DNA from: an uncultured Lachnospiraceae bacterium
GTDB lineage: Bacteria > Bacillota > Clostridia > Lachnospirales > Lachnospiraceae
Assembly (NCBI GenBank): GCA_947629545.1
Contig: CANREE010000008.1
Coordinates: 1 to 51,333, forward strand
Length of the DNA: 51,333 nucleotides
Direction: 5' to 3'
The notes beneath the pieces were generated by a model. That model was not told the DNA's origin, did no database searches, and saw only the letters and a list, made by a program, of their open reading frames with translations. This document shows, in pieces, positions 18,238-27,148 of this stretch; the stretch's first letter is position 1; every line of letters starts with the position of its first letter. The position numbers were made by a program, and so were the translations under genes.

Positions 18238-18301
18238 GATCTCTTTCCGTCCGCACGGCTTGGACGGAATGCGCCGAGAGGAGCATTTATTACGCAGGCA
18301 T

Positions 18302-19435
18302 TCATTTTCTCTCAACCACCTTCGCGCGGTAGACGGCGCAGTCGAAAGCATCCAGATCCTTGCTGAAGGTGGAATTGACGACCGTGACCACTTCGCCGGT
18401 CCACACTTCCGTCATCTTAAGCGTGCGACCGGTGCTGTGGGGCAGGCCGACTTCGTCCAGATTGAAACGCGCGGCGCCTTTCTTGTCGCTCAGATTGAAT
18501 AGTCCGATGGCCAGGTCGCCGTCCGCCAGGTGCTTTGCGTAAAGAAGTACGTCGTCGCCGCACCAGATGCCGGTCAGCTTAAACGGCTGGCGGCAGGCCG
18601 GATCCTGGTTGATGCGGATCAGTTCTTCATTGGTCAGGATCTTCTTTGTCATGTCGTTCATATTCCGCACGTCGCAGCCGATCATGAGCGGCGAGCCTAA
18701 GAACGCCCAGATGGAGAAATGGGTCTTATACTGGGTGTCGCTGCAGCCGGCAAGGCCTACGTTGCCTTGGCCGTACATGCCGACGATCAGCATATCCATG
18801 TCGTTGAAGCAGCCGACGCCGTTGAATGGATGGAGCCGTTCCTGCTGCTTGACCAGATCCTTCACCGACTGCCAGGTGTCGAAAATATCGCCGGTGGAGC
18901 GCCACATGGACGCGCCGGTGGTCTTGATCCACTCGTGGGTCTCATCCGCGCCCCAGGAGCAGGCGGAGAGCAGGATATCGCGTCCGCAGTTATCGAGGGC
19001 CAGGCCCATGCGGCCGTAGAGGTATCTGCCGGCGATGATGGGGCTGTGGTAGCAGTAGTCGTATTTAAGGAAATCGACGCCCCAGGAGGCAAATGTCTCC
19101 GCGTCGATGAATTCATGTTCGAAGCTGCCGGGATAGCCGGCGCAGGTCAGATTGCCGGCGCAGGAATACATGCCGAACTTAAGCCCTTTGGAATGGACGT
19201 AGTCTGCTACGGCCTTCATGCCGTGTGGGAACTTGGCCGGATCGGCGACGAGACGGTCGGAAGCGTCCCGTTCCCGCAGGGACCAGCAGTCGTCGATGAC
19301 CAGATATTCATAGCCCTTTTCAGGCAGGCCTTCCTTTACCATGGCGTCGGCGGTTTCGAAGATCAGCTGCTCGCTGATATTGTTTCCGAAAGTGTTCCAT
19401 GAGTTCCAGCCCATGGGCGGCGTCAGTTTTACCAT
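18302..19435 (-). CDS. GH27 alpha-galactosidase (or alpha-N-acetylgalactosaminidase-type)
   Basis: Retaining glycosidase that removes terminal alpha-galactose from oligosaccharides, 377 residues, no signal peptide, so it acts in the cytoplasm on imported sugars. The opening PPMGWNSWNTFG is the GH27 signature. The nucleophile is D126 in FLKYDYC and the acid/base D183 in RSTGD. DDCW at 48-51 is also conserved. The C-terminal beta-domain begins after about residue 300. The start codon follows CAGGAGGG. Upstream are a candidate promoter and a 13-bp palindrome, suggesting substrate-controlled expression. Melibiose/raffinose-type or host glycan substrates both remain possible. Confidence 0.94.
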   Translation of the reverse strand: MVKLTPPMGWNSWNTFGNNISEQLIFETADAMVKEGLPEKGYEYLVIDDCWSLRERDASDRLVADPAKFPHGMKAVADYVHSKGLKFGMYSCAGNLTCAGYPGSFEHEFIDAETFASWGVDFLKYDYCYHSPIIAGRYLYGRMGLALDNCGRDILLSACSWGADETHEWIKTTGASMWRSTGDIFDTWQSVKDLVKQQERLHPFNGVGCFNDMDMLIVGMYGQGNVGLAGCSDTQYKTHFSIWAFLGSPLMIGCDVRNMNDMTKKILTNEELIRINQDPACRQPFKLTGIWCGDDVLLYAKHLADGDLAIGLFNLSDKKGAARFNLDEVGLPHSTGRTLKMTEVWTGEVVTVVNSTFSKDLDAFDCAVYRAKVVERK

Positions 19436-19512
19436 AGAATGCGTTCCCTCCTGTTATGAAGTGTGGTGATTGATACCAAACAGCCAGTTAGGACGAACTG
19501 TTTTGTTGGTTT

Positions 19513-19525
19513 GTCAAAATTTGAC
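19513..19525 (-). promoter_or_regulatory. 13-bp palindrome, operator candidate of the GH27 gene
   Basis: GTCAAAATTTGAC is a perfect inverted repeat around a central A. It lies between the candidate -10 box (19551-19546) and the GH27 start at 19435, where a repressor would block transcription. Confidence 0.45.
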
Positions 19526-19545
19526 GGTTTCAGGTTTTCGAGGCT

Positions 19546-19574
19546 ATTATAAACGATATTGAGGAAAATGGGAA
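19546..19574 (-). promoter_or_regulatory. Candidate promoter of the GH27 gene
   Basis: On the minus strand TTCCCA (19574-19569), 17-base spacer and a perfect TATAAT (19551-19546). The -35 box matches only 4 of 6 positions. Confidence 0.5.
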
Positions 19575-19597
19575 CCAGAATATTTGTTCGCTTTTGC

Positions 19598-19626
19598 TTG
19601 AAATGGTTTGGGTATTATGGTAAGAT
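19598..19626 (+). promoter_or_regulatory. Candidate promoter of ruvA
   Basis: TTGAAA (19598-19603), 17-base spacer and TAAGAT (19621-19626), with TGG directly before the -10 (extended form). It lies 48 bases before the ruvA start. Confidence 0.55.
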
Positions 19627-19673
19627 AATGGAAGCAATATTTGACAGTCAGAGAAGAACGGGAAGGATTATGT

Positions 19674-20300
19674 ATGATTTCCTATATCAGGGGACCGCTT
19701 ATAGAGGTGGATGAAGAAGTGATCGTGGTGGAAGCAGGGAGCGTCGGGTATAATATCCGTGTGCCGCTTTCCCTTCTGGAGACGCTGCCGCCGCTGGGAA
19801 CCGAGGTGCGTATCTACACGTATCTGCGGGTGCAGGAGGACGCCATGACGCTTTATGGCTTCAGCAGTCGTCAGGATCTGAAGATATTTAAACAGCTTCT
19901 GGGCGTCAGCAGTGTGGGTCCGAAAGGAGCGCTGGCAATTCTCTCGGCACTGAGTCCTGCTGATCTGCGGCTGGCGATCATTTCCGGGGACGCGAAGGCG
20001 ATCGCGAAAGCGCCGGGCATCGGACTTAAGACGGCCCAGCGGGTGATCCTGGATCTGAAGGAGAAGGTGTCTATGGAGGATGTGCTGCCGTCGCTGGTTG
20101 AGGGAACGCCAGGAGCGGCGGACGCGGTTGTGGGACGGCAGGCAGCCGGGATGACAGGGGCGGCGAAGGAAGCGGTTGATGCGCTGGTCGCCTTGGGATA
20201 TTCTCTGATGGAGGCGACGAAGGCGGTGCGGAAGGTCGAAGGTGCGGAAGGGATGACCTCGGATCAGATCCTGAAGGCGTCGCTGAAATATATGTTGTAG
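19674..20300 (+). CDS. ruvA: Holliday junction branch migration protein RuvA
   Basis: DNA-binding tetramer that holds Holliday junctions and loads the RuvB motor; 208 residues, the usual length. The start MISYIRGPLIE at 19674 follows GGAAGGA; the TTG at 19641 is rejected. Domain I (OB fold, 1-62) has GVGYNIRVPLS-like residues, read here as SVGYNIRVPLS. Helix-hairpin-helix motifs appear in LLGVSSVGPKGALAIL and KAPGIGLKTAQRVILDL. Domain III (about 160-208) ends in the RuvB-contacting helices, ALVALGYSLMEATKAV. ruvB follows after a 254-base gap holding a tandem repeat, instead of being directly adjacent. Confidence 0.97.
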   Translation: MISYIRGPLIEVDEEVIVVEAGSVGYNIRVPLSLLETLPPLGTEVRIYTYLRVQEDAMTLYGFSSRQDLKIFKQLLGVSSVGPKGALAILSALSPADLRLAIISGDAKAIAKAPGIGLKTAQRVILDLKEKVSMEDVLPSLVEGTPGAADAVVGRQAAGMTGAAKEAVDALVALGYSLMEATKAVRKVEGAEGMTSDQILKASLKYML

Positions 20301-20344
20301 GCGAAAGCGATTGACATATGCAGTGAGCACCAGATTAGACTTCA

Positions 20345-20535
20345 GGAGCGAATAGAAGTACGTATGTATATTGCAGGCAGAAGTTATGGCGTACGCTTGG
20401 TGACAGGTTGGGCTTTGGAGGCGGACAGAAGCACGTATATATGCTGCAGACAGAAGTTATAGCGTATGCCCGGGTGATAGATAAGGTCTCAGGAACGGAC
20501 AGAAGCGCATATAAGAGAATGCGTAAGCAGACAAA
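20345..20535 (+). repeat. Imperfect tandem repeat between ruvA and ruvB
   Basis: Three degenerate units start at about 20345, 20417 and 20492 (period 72-75; the third is shorter). Each begins GGA(G/A)CG(G/A)A then AGAAG(T/C)(A/G)C(G/A)TAT; the first two share CAGAAGTTAT(G/A)GCGTA(C/T)GC further on. No reading frame or RNA fold that I could recognise explains it. Confidence 0.6.
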
Positions 20536-20554
20536 GGCGGTTTGACAGATCATT

Positions 20555-21550
<996 letters not shown>

Positions 21551-21671
21551 CTGCGATTTCCCATGCGGTCTGCCATTTGCCGGAATTGGAAAGGCACCGG
21601 ATGGAAAGATGTGCCGGTCTGGCAGTTCCGGCTGATGCGGGGCGATCTGATAAAGAAAGGCGGGTTACAGG

Positions 21672-22664
21672 ATGTATCAGGCAGCAGAAAAACGTTACGA
21701 AACCATGCCGTACAACCGCTGCGGAGCAAGCGGGCTCAGGCTTCCGGCGGTGTCGCTGGGATTGTGGCACAATTTCGGGGATACGGCTTCCTTCGACAAT
21801 ATGAAGCAGATGTGCTTCACGGCGTTTGACAATGGGATCACCCATTTCGATCTGGCTAATAACTACGGCCCGGCACCGGGAAGCGCGGAGCGGAATTTCG
21901 GGAAGATCCTGAAGGAAGATCTGGCCCCATACCGTGATGAGCTGATCATCAGCACCAAGGCCGGATACGATATGTGGCCGGGACCTTACGGCGATTTCGG
22001 CAGCCGCAAGTACCTGCTGGCAAGTCTGGATCAGAGCCTTGGGCGTCTGGGTCTGGAGTATGTGGACATTTTCTATCATCACCGCATGGATCCAAAGACG
22101 CCTCTGGAGGAGACCATGGGAGCCCTCGATCAGGCGGTAAAGAGCGGGAAGGCGCTTTACGCGGGACTTTCCAATTACGATGGGCCGACGCTCGAGAAGG
22201 CGTGCGCGATCCTCGCGGAGCTTCGGTGTCCATTTGTGATCAATCAGAACAGCTATAATATTTTCAACCGTACAATCGAGAAGAACGGCCTGAAGGAGAC
22301 GTCCCGCAGGCTGGGGAAGGGCATTATCTGCTTCAGCCCGCTGGCCCAGGGAATGCTGACGGACCGGTACCTGAACGGAATCCCGGCGGACAGCCGCATA
22401 AGGACGGACGGGCGTTTTCTCAATGAGCGCTCCCTGACGGAGGAACGGCTGGCGCAGATCAGACGGCTGAATGAGCTGGCGGCTGAACGCGGTCAGACCC
22501 TGGCGGAGATGGCGCTGGCGTGGATCCTGAAGGATGGAATTGTGACCAGTGTACTGATCGGTGCGTCGAAGCCGGAGCAGATCCTTGATGATATCGGCGC
22601 TGTCAGGAATACGAAGTTTACAGAAGAAGAACTGCAGCTGATCGATGAGATCGTGATGGAGTGA
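21672..22664 (+). CDS. Aldo/keto reductase (YghZ / glyceraldehyde-3-phosphate reductase type)
   Basis: NADPH-dependent reductase of aldehydes or ketones, 330 residues, cytoplasmic. The catalytic tetrad is visible: D60 and Y65 (FDLANNYG), K96 (STKAGYD) and H136/H137 (YHHRMD). NRCGASGLRLPAVSLGLWHNFG at the start and the GPAPGSAE segment resemble the E. coli YghZ group, which reduces L-glyceraldehyde 3-phosphate and methylglyoxal. AAAGGCGGG upstream supports the start at 21672. It sits between ruvB and zapA with no obvious functional tie. Substrate is by family analogy only. Confidence 0.9.
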   Translation: MYQAAEKRYETMPYNRCGASGLRLPAVSLGLWHNFGDTASFDNMKQMCFTAFDNGITHFDLANNYGPAPGSAERNFGKILKEDLAPYRDELIISTKAGYDMWPGPYGDFGSRKYLLASLDQSLGRLGLEYVDIFYHHRMDPKTPLEETMGALDQAVKSGKALYAGLSNYDGPTLEKACAILAELRCPFVINQNSYNIFNRTIEKNGLKETSRRLGKGIICFSPLAQGMLTDRYLNGIPADSRIRTDGRFLNERSLTEERLAQIRRLNELAAERGQTLAEMALAWILKDGIVTSVLIGASKPEQILDDIGAVRNTKFTEEELQLIDEIVME

Positions 22665-22722
22665 GAAGTTCCGGGAATCGGATTTTCAGTGGATAATTTA
22701 AGAATACAGGGAGCAGAAAGCC

Positions 22723-23277
22723 ATGAATGACAAGAATTATGCAGAGGTTCTGATCGACGGAAAGATCTACACACTGGGAGGTGCAGAGGATCAGGAGTAT
22801 TTCCAGAAGGTTGCCGGATATATCACAGGCAAGATGACCGAACTTAAGAAACAGGATCGTTTTCCCCGGCAGAGCCAGGAATATCAGGCGGTGATGGTGG
22901 CGCTTAACATTGCAGATGATTATTTTAAGGCGATGGCGAAGGTGGAGGAATGCAGCCGGCGCTGCGAGACGCTGGAGAAAGAGACCTATAGCCTGAAACA
23001 CGAGCTTGTGATGACCCAGATGGATCTGGAACGCAGAGAGAAGGAACTGGAGCAGGCGCGGGCGGAGATCAGCCGGATGCAGACGGAACCGGGGCAGAAG
23101 CAGGAGCCAGCGGAGGAGACCCGAAAGGAACTTGAGACGGTAAGGAAAGCCTTGGAAGAACTGCAGAAGCAGGATCAGGCCAATCGGGAAGAGATCCTGA
23201 AACTGCGGGCGCTTCAGGCGGTTTCAAACGCCTCGTATGGCGGTCAGCATTATAATTCAGGCAATAACCGCAGATAG
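22723..23277 (+). CDS. zapA: Cell division protein ZapA with extended coiled coil
   Basis: FtsZ-ring stabiliser, 184 residues. The first about 90 residues are a ZapA domain (VLIDGKIYTLGG, YFQKVAGYI, MVALNIADDYFK). The rest is a long charged heptad region (about 85-170, KEKELEQARAEI-like) ending in a Gly/Asn/Ser tail. Typical ZapA is only about 90-110 residues, so the coiled coil is extended, as in other Clostridia as far as I recall. Its position before the U32 gene is a common arrangement in this group. Confidence 0.87.
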   Translation: MNDKNYAEVLIDGKIYTLGGAEDQEYFQKVAGYITGKMTELKKQDRFPRQSQEYQAVMVALNIADDYFKAMAKVEECSRRCETLEKETYSLKHELVMTQMDLERREKELEQARAEISRMQTEPGQKQEPAEETRKELETVRKALEELQKQDQANREEILKLRALQAVSNASYGGQHYNSGNNRR

Positions 23278-23287
23278 ATACGAAAGC

Positions 23288-23322
23288 GTCCCGCGAGAAT
23301 CCCGCTTGCGGGACCTTTGTTT
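23288..23322 (+). terminator. Putative terminator after zapA
   Basis: Arms GTCCCGC (23288-23294) and GCGGGAC (23308-23314) or, alternatively, a tight hairpin TCCCGC-TT-GCGGGA (23300-23313), followed by CTTTGTTTAT. The T tract is interrupted. Confidence 0.5.
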
Positions 23323-23363
23323 ATACGGAACCGTGTTAAGACGGAATGGGATGGAGAAGGAAG

Positions 23364-25769
23364 ATGGATCGTAATAAGCAGACGGAAAACCATAAGGGGC
23401 AGACCGGCAAGCGTGCGGAATTGCTGGCGCCTGCCGGGTCTTTTGAGAGCCTGCGGGCAGCTGTCGCTGCCGGTGCAGATGCGGTATATCTCGGAGGCAC
23501 ACGCTTCGGAGCAAGGGCCTATGCGGATAATTTTGATGAGGAAGCTATGCTTCAGGCCATCGACTATGCCCATCTTCACGGCGTTTCCCTGTATATGACG
23601 GTAAACACACTGGTCAAGGAAAAGGAACTTTCCGGCCTGTATGATTATCTTGCTCCCTATTATGAGCGCGGACTGGACGCGGTCATCGTGCAGGATCTCG
23701 GCGTACTTACGGCGGTGCGCCGGTGGTTTCCGGATATGCGGATTCATGCCAGTACGCAGATGACAGTCACCGGCGTGGGCGGCGTGCAGCTTCTGAGAAA
23801 GCTGGGGGTGTCCCGCGTGGTGACTGCCAGGGAGTTGTCGCTTCAGGAACTGCAGGAGATTGATAAGAACACAGATATTGAGGTCGAAAGCTTTATCCAC
23901 GGGGCATTGTGTTACTGCTATTCCGGGCAATGTCTCTTAAGCAGTCTGATCGGGGGGCGCAGCGGTAATCGGGGACGCTGTGCCCAGCCATGCCGGCTGC
24001 CTTATGATGTGCCCAAAGCCGGCGGGGATACCGGCGCTGTGTCCGGGACGCCCCATGGCAGTTCATTTCCAGAAAGGTATTTAAATAACAAAAACGAGCG
24101 GTATCTTATGAGCCTTAAGGATCTTTGCACGCTGGACATTCTGCCTGATATCCTGGAGAGCGGCGTGTATTCCCTTAAGATCGAAGGACGTATGAAAAGC
24201 CCGAGATATACAGCCGGCGTCGTCAGCGTTTACCGGAAATATACGGATCTTTATCTGCGTGAGGGACGCGGTGGTTACCATGTGGACGATAAAGACCGTC
24301 AGATGCTGTCTGCACTGTTCGACCGCGGAGGTCAGACGGAAGGATATTACCGGAAGCATAATGGCAGGGATATGCTGGTACTTAAAGAGAAACCGGCATT
24401 CAGGCAGACGAACGGGGAACTGTTTGCTTATCTGGACCAGACGTATGTGGAAGCGGACAAAAAGGAGCAAATCGGCGGCAGACTGACGGCTTTTTGCGGC
24501 CAGCCCCTGCAGCTTGAATTATGGATGCTGGACAGAGATGCGGATTCCGGGAGGAGGGTAGACCGCGCCCGATATGGGGATGTGGACGTTTTCCCTGCGG
24601 CGGAAGTGTCCGGCGCCGTCGTTCAGGCTGCGCAGAACCAGCCGATGACGGAAGAGCGCCTTAAGCGGCAGATCGAGAAGACAGGCGGTACGCCTTTCGC
24701 GTTTGCTTCCCTCGAGATAGGTACGGACGGCCGGGGTTTTGTACCGGTACAGGCGCTGAATGAATTAAGGCGTGATGGAATGGAGAAACTGAAAGAGACG
24801 GTTCTGCTGCCTTATCGGCGCGACCGGGAGGGGGAGAAGCGGCCGACAGTCGGTTGGCCGGCTCCGGATGATCTGATGGGCGGACATCCTGCGGAACATG
24901 CCGGAAACGAACCGTGGACGCCGCTGCTTCATGCGCTGGTGTCTGACAGGGAGCAATTTATGGCCGCCGTGGAAGCGGCCGATATTGCGGAGATCCAGAT
25001 AGAAGCAGACGCCCTGCCGGCTGAGGAATGGCCATTTGCAGTCCGTCTCTGCCATGACGCACAAAAGAGATGTGTCCTCGCGATGCCTGTGATCTTTCGT
25101 ACTGAGGCGGCGGCTTTCTTTCGCCGCTGCAGAAAGGAATTGCGCGCTGCGGGCTTTGACGGCTTTTTGGTAAGGGCGCTGGAAGAACTGGACTATTTGC
25201 ACGGCAGCGGGGAAGCCCTGCACCTGTACGCAGACCATAATCTGTATGCGTTCAATCATCTGGCGGCAGAAACCCTGATCCGCGCGGGCTGTGAGAGACT
25301 GACGTTTCCGCTGGAACTGAACGTGGGGGAGATGCAGGAACTTGCAAAGGAAAGCTATGGACAGGGGAGCTGTCCGGCGGCTTATGGTCGAAAGACTGAT
25401 TTTGAACTGAGCGCTTACGGGTATCTGCCGGCCATGACCACGGCCCAGTGTGTCCGCAGTACCTTATCCGGCTGTGACCACATGCCAGGGTTCCTGACAT
25501 TGAAGGATCGCACCGGCAAGGAGCTTCCGGTATATAATCACTGTGCGTTCTGCTATAATACGATTTATAATCCGCTTCCCCTGTCGCTTCTGGGGATGGA
25601 AGACGCGGTGATGCGGCTTCGTCCGGCGGCGCTGCGGCTTGCGTTTTTGCGTGAAACGCCCCGGGAACTGTCAGACACCGTAAAGGCTTTTGCAGATGCG
25701 TTCCTGCGCGGAAAGTCTGAAAGACCGGCTGGATTTACCAGAGGACACCTGAAACGAGGCGTAGAGTAA
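23364..25769 (+). CDS. U32 family 'peptidase' with DUF3656 (RlhA/TrhP-like RNA hydroxylation)
   Basis: Large U32-family protein, about 801 residues. The ATG at 23364 is preferred because GGAGAAGG lies 5 bases before it; the ATG at 23346 lies ahead of that site. The N-terminus ELLAPAGSFESLRAAVAAGA and the signature SFIHGALCYCYSGQCLLS with RGRCAQPCR further on are the U32 hallmarks; those Cys residues bind a metal centre in the family. A DUF3656-type middle and a C-terminal region follow. Long members of this kind in E. coli (RlhA, TrhP) are needed for hydroxylation of 23S rRNA cytidine or tRNA uridine rather than for proteolysis, so RNA modification is more likely than collagenase activity. 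It follows zapA, as in many Clostridia. Confidence 0.9.
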   Translation: MDRNKQTENHKGQTGKRAELLAPAGSFESLRAAVAAGADAVYLGGTRFGARAYADNFDEEAMLQAIDYAHLHGVSLYMTVNTLVKEKELSGLYDYLAPYYERGLDAVIVQDLGVLTAVRRWFPDMRIHASTQMTVTGVGGVQLLRKLGVSRVVTARELSLQELQEIDKNTDIEVESFIHGALCYCYSGQCLLSSLIGGRSGNRGRCAQPCRLPYDVPKAGGDTGAVSGTPHGSSFPERYLNNKNERYLMSLKDLCTLDILPDILESGVYSLKIEGRMKSPRYTAGVVSVYRKYTDLYLREGRGGYHVDDKDRQMLSALFDRGGQTEGYYRKHNGRDMLVLKEKPAFRQTNGELFAYLDQTYVEADKKEQIGGRLTAFCGQPLQLELWMLDRDADSGRRVDRARYGDVDVFPAAEVSGAVVQAAQNQPMTEERLKRQIEKTGGTPFAFASLEIGTDGRGFVPVQALNELRRDGMEKLKETVLLPYRRDREGEKRPTVGWPAPDDLMGGHPAEHAGNEPWTPLLHALVSDREQFMAAVEAADIAEIQIEADALPAEEWPFAVRLCHDAQKRCVLAMPVIFRTEAAAFFRRCRKELRAAGFDGFLVRALEELDYLHGSGEALHLYADHNLYAFNHLAAETLIRAGCERLTFPLELNVGEMQELAKESYGQGSCPAAYGRKTDFELSAYGYLPAMTTAQCVRSTLSGCDHMPGFLTLKDRTGKELPVYNHCAFCYNTIYNPLPLSLLGMEDAVMRLRPAALRLAFLRETPRELSDTVKAFADAFLRGKSERPAGFTRGHLKRGVE

Positions 25770-25816
25770 GCATTGCGAAAGCCGTGTGAAGCAGGCTTTC
25801 GGAGAGGAGGAATGAG

Positions 25817-27145
25817 ATGAATCAGAATATGCTGCAGAACATCCTGCACGTATATGTGTCATGGACGCGGTATCTGCTGTTTCTTCTGATGGCTTTTTAT
25901 ACTTACCTGAATTTTCGATATTTCAGCGTGGACGAAGAGCGGAAGAAGCAGATCTGCGGGCGGCAGATTATTCTGATGCTGCTTTTGCATTTCATCGCTT
26001 ACAGCGTGATCCTGTTACAGACCATGGATCCGGCGATGGCGGCGTTCTACGGACTGCAGATCGTTTTTTTCCTGTGCTTTCTGTTTGTTTACCGGATATT
26101 TTACCCGCAGACTTCGCGGCTGCTGGTCAACGATATGTGCATGCTTCTCTGCATAGGTTTTATCATGCTGACGCGGCTTGACGCGGACCGGGCGTTCAGG
26201 CAGTTTATCATTGCTGCGCTCTCCGCTGTGGTCTGCTGGATCATACCGGCGCTTATCAGTCGGCTGCGCTGGCTTAAGAAACTGTTCTGGCTTTATGGGC
26301 TTTTGGGGCTTTTTTTGCTGGGAATCGTCTGCGCGGCGGGAAATACCAGTTTCGGCGCCCAGTTGTCGATTACCTTCGGCGCGATCTCCATGCAGCCGTC
26401 GGAATTTGTGAAGATTCTGTATGTGCTTTTTTTGGCCGGCATGCTCAGCCGCTCCGCAGAATTTCCCCATCTGCTTCTCACGAGCGCTGCGGCTGCGGCC
26501 CATGTATTGATCCTGGTGCTCTCGAGAGATCTGGGAAGCGCGCTGATCTTCTTCCTCACATACCTGTTTATGCTGTATGCGGCCACATCCGACTGGAAAT
26601 GGACCGGCGCAGGGCTAATATGCGGTAGTATGGCGGCGGTTGCGGCCTACCGGCTTTTCTCCCATGTGCAGCGCCGCGTGCTGGCATGGCGGGACCCCTG
26701 GTCGGATATCGATAATCGGGGCTATCAGATCACGCAGTCCCTGTTTGCCATCGGTACCGGAAGCTGGTTCGGACTTGGGCTCTATGAAGGAATGCCCAAA
26801 AAGATTCCGGTGGTGGAAAAAGACTTCATTTTTGCGGCCATCTCCGAAGAAATGGGTGCTCTCTTCGCTTTCTGCGTTCTTCTGATCTGTCTGGGCTGTT
26901 TCCTGCAGTTTGTGCTGATCGCGGTGCGCGTTGGGGATCTGTTTTATAAGCTTACCGCCTTCGGTCTGGCTGTTGTTTACATTGTGCAGGTTTTTCTGAC
27001 CGTGGGCGGTGTGATCCGGTTTATTCCGTCCACAGGCGTTACACTGCCGCTTGTCAGCTACGGCGGCAGTTCAATGCTGAGCACATTTATTTTGTTCAGT
27101 GTGCTTCAGGGCCTGTATTTCATGACGGATCAGAAAGGGCGGTAA
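25817..27145 (+). CDS. SEDS-family peptidoglycan glycosyltransferase (FtsW/RodA/SpoVE type)
   Basis: Polytopic membrane glycan-strand polymerase, 442 residues with about ten to twelve hydrophobic helices. Family signatures: DPWSDIDNRGYQITQS (region with the essential Asp), AIGTGSWFGLGL, KDFIFAAISEEMG and near the C-terminus GVTLPLVSYGGSSM. GGAGAGGAGG precedes the start. The class B PBP gene starts only 3 bases after its stop, so the two form a SEDS/transpeptidase pair made from one transcript. The N-terminal part is longer than that of plain RodA. Whether it serves division, elongation or sporulation cannot be told. Confidence 0.92.
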   Translation: MNQNMLQNILHVYVSWTRYLLFLLMAFYTYLNFRYFSVDEERKKQICGRQIILMLLLHFIAYSVILLQTMDPAMAAFYGLQIVFFLCFLFVYRIFYPQTSRLLVNDMCMLLCIGFIMLTRLDADRAFRQFIIAALSAVVCWIIPALISRLRWLKKLFWLYGLLGLFLLGIVCAAGNTSFGAQLSITFGAISMQPSEFVKILYVLFLAGMLSRSAEFPHLLLTSAAAAAHVLILVLSRDLGSALIFFLTYLFMLYAATSDWKWTGAGLICGSMAAVAAYRLFSHVQRRVLAWRDPWSDIDNRGYQITQSLFAIGTGSWFGLGLYEGMPKKIPVVEKDFIFAAISEEMGALFAFCVLLICLGCFLQFVLIAVRVGDLFYKLTAFGLAVVYIVQVFLTVGGVIRFIPSTGVTLPLVSYGGSSMLSTFILFSVLQGLYFMTDQKGR

Positions 27146-27148
27146 GAA

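Noticed and set aside
20345-20535. CRISPR array between ruvA and ruvB
   Set aside because: The repeats are degenerate, have 72-75-base periods without unique spacers between identical repeats, and no cas gene is present.
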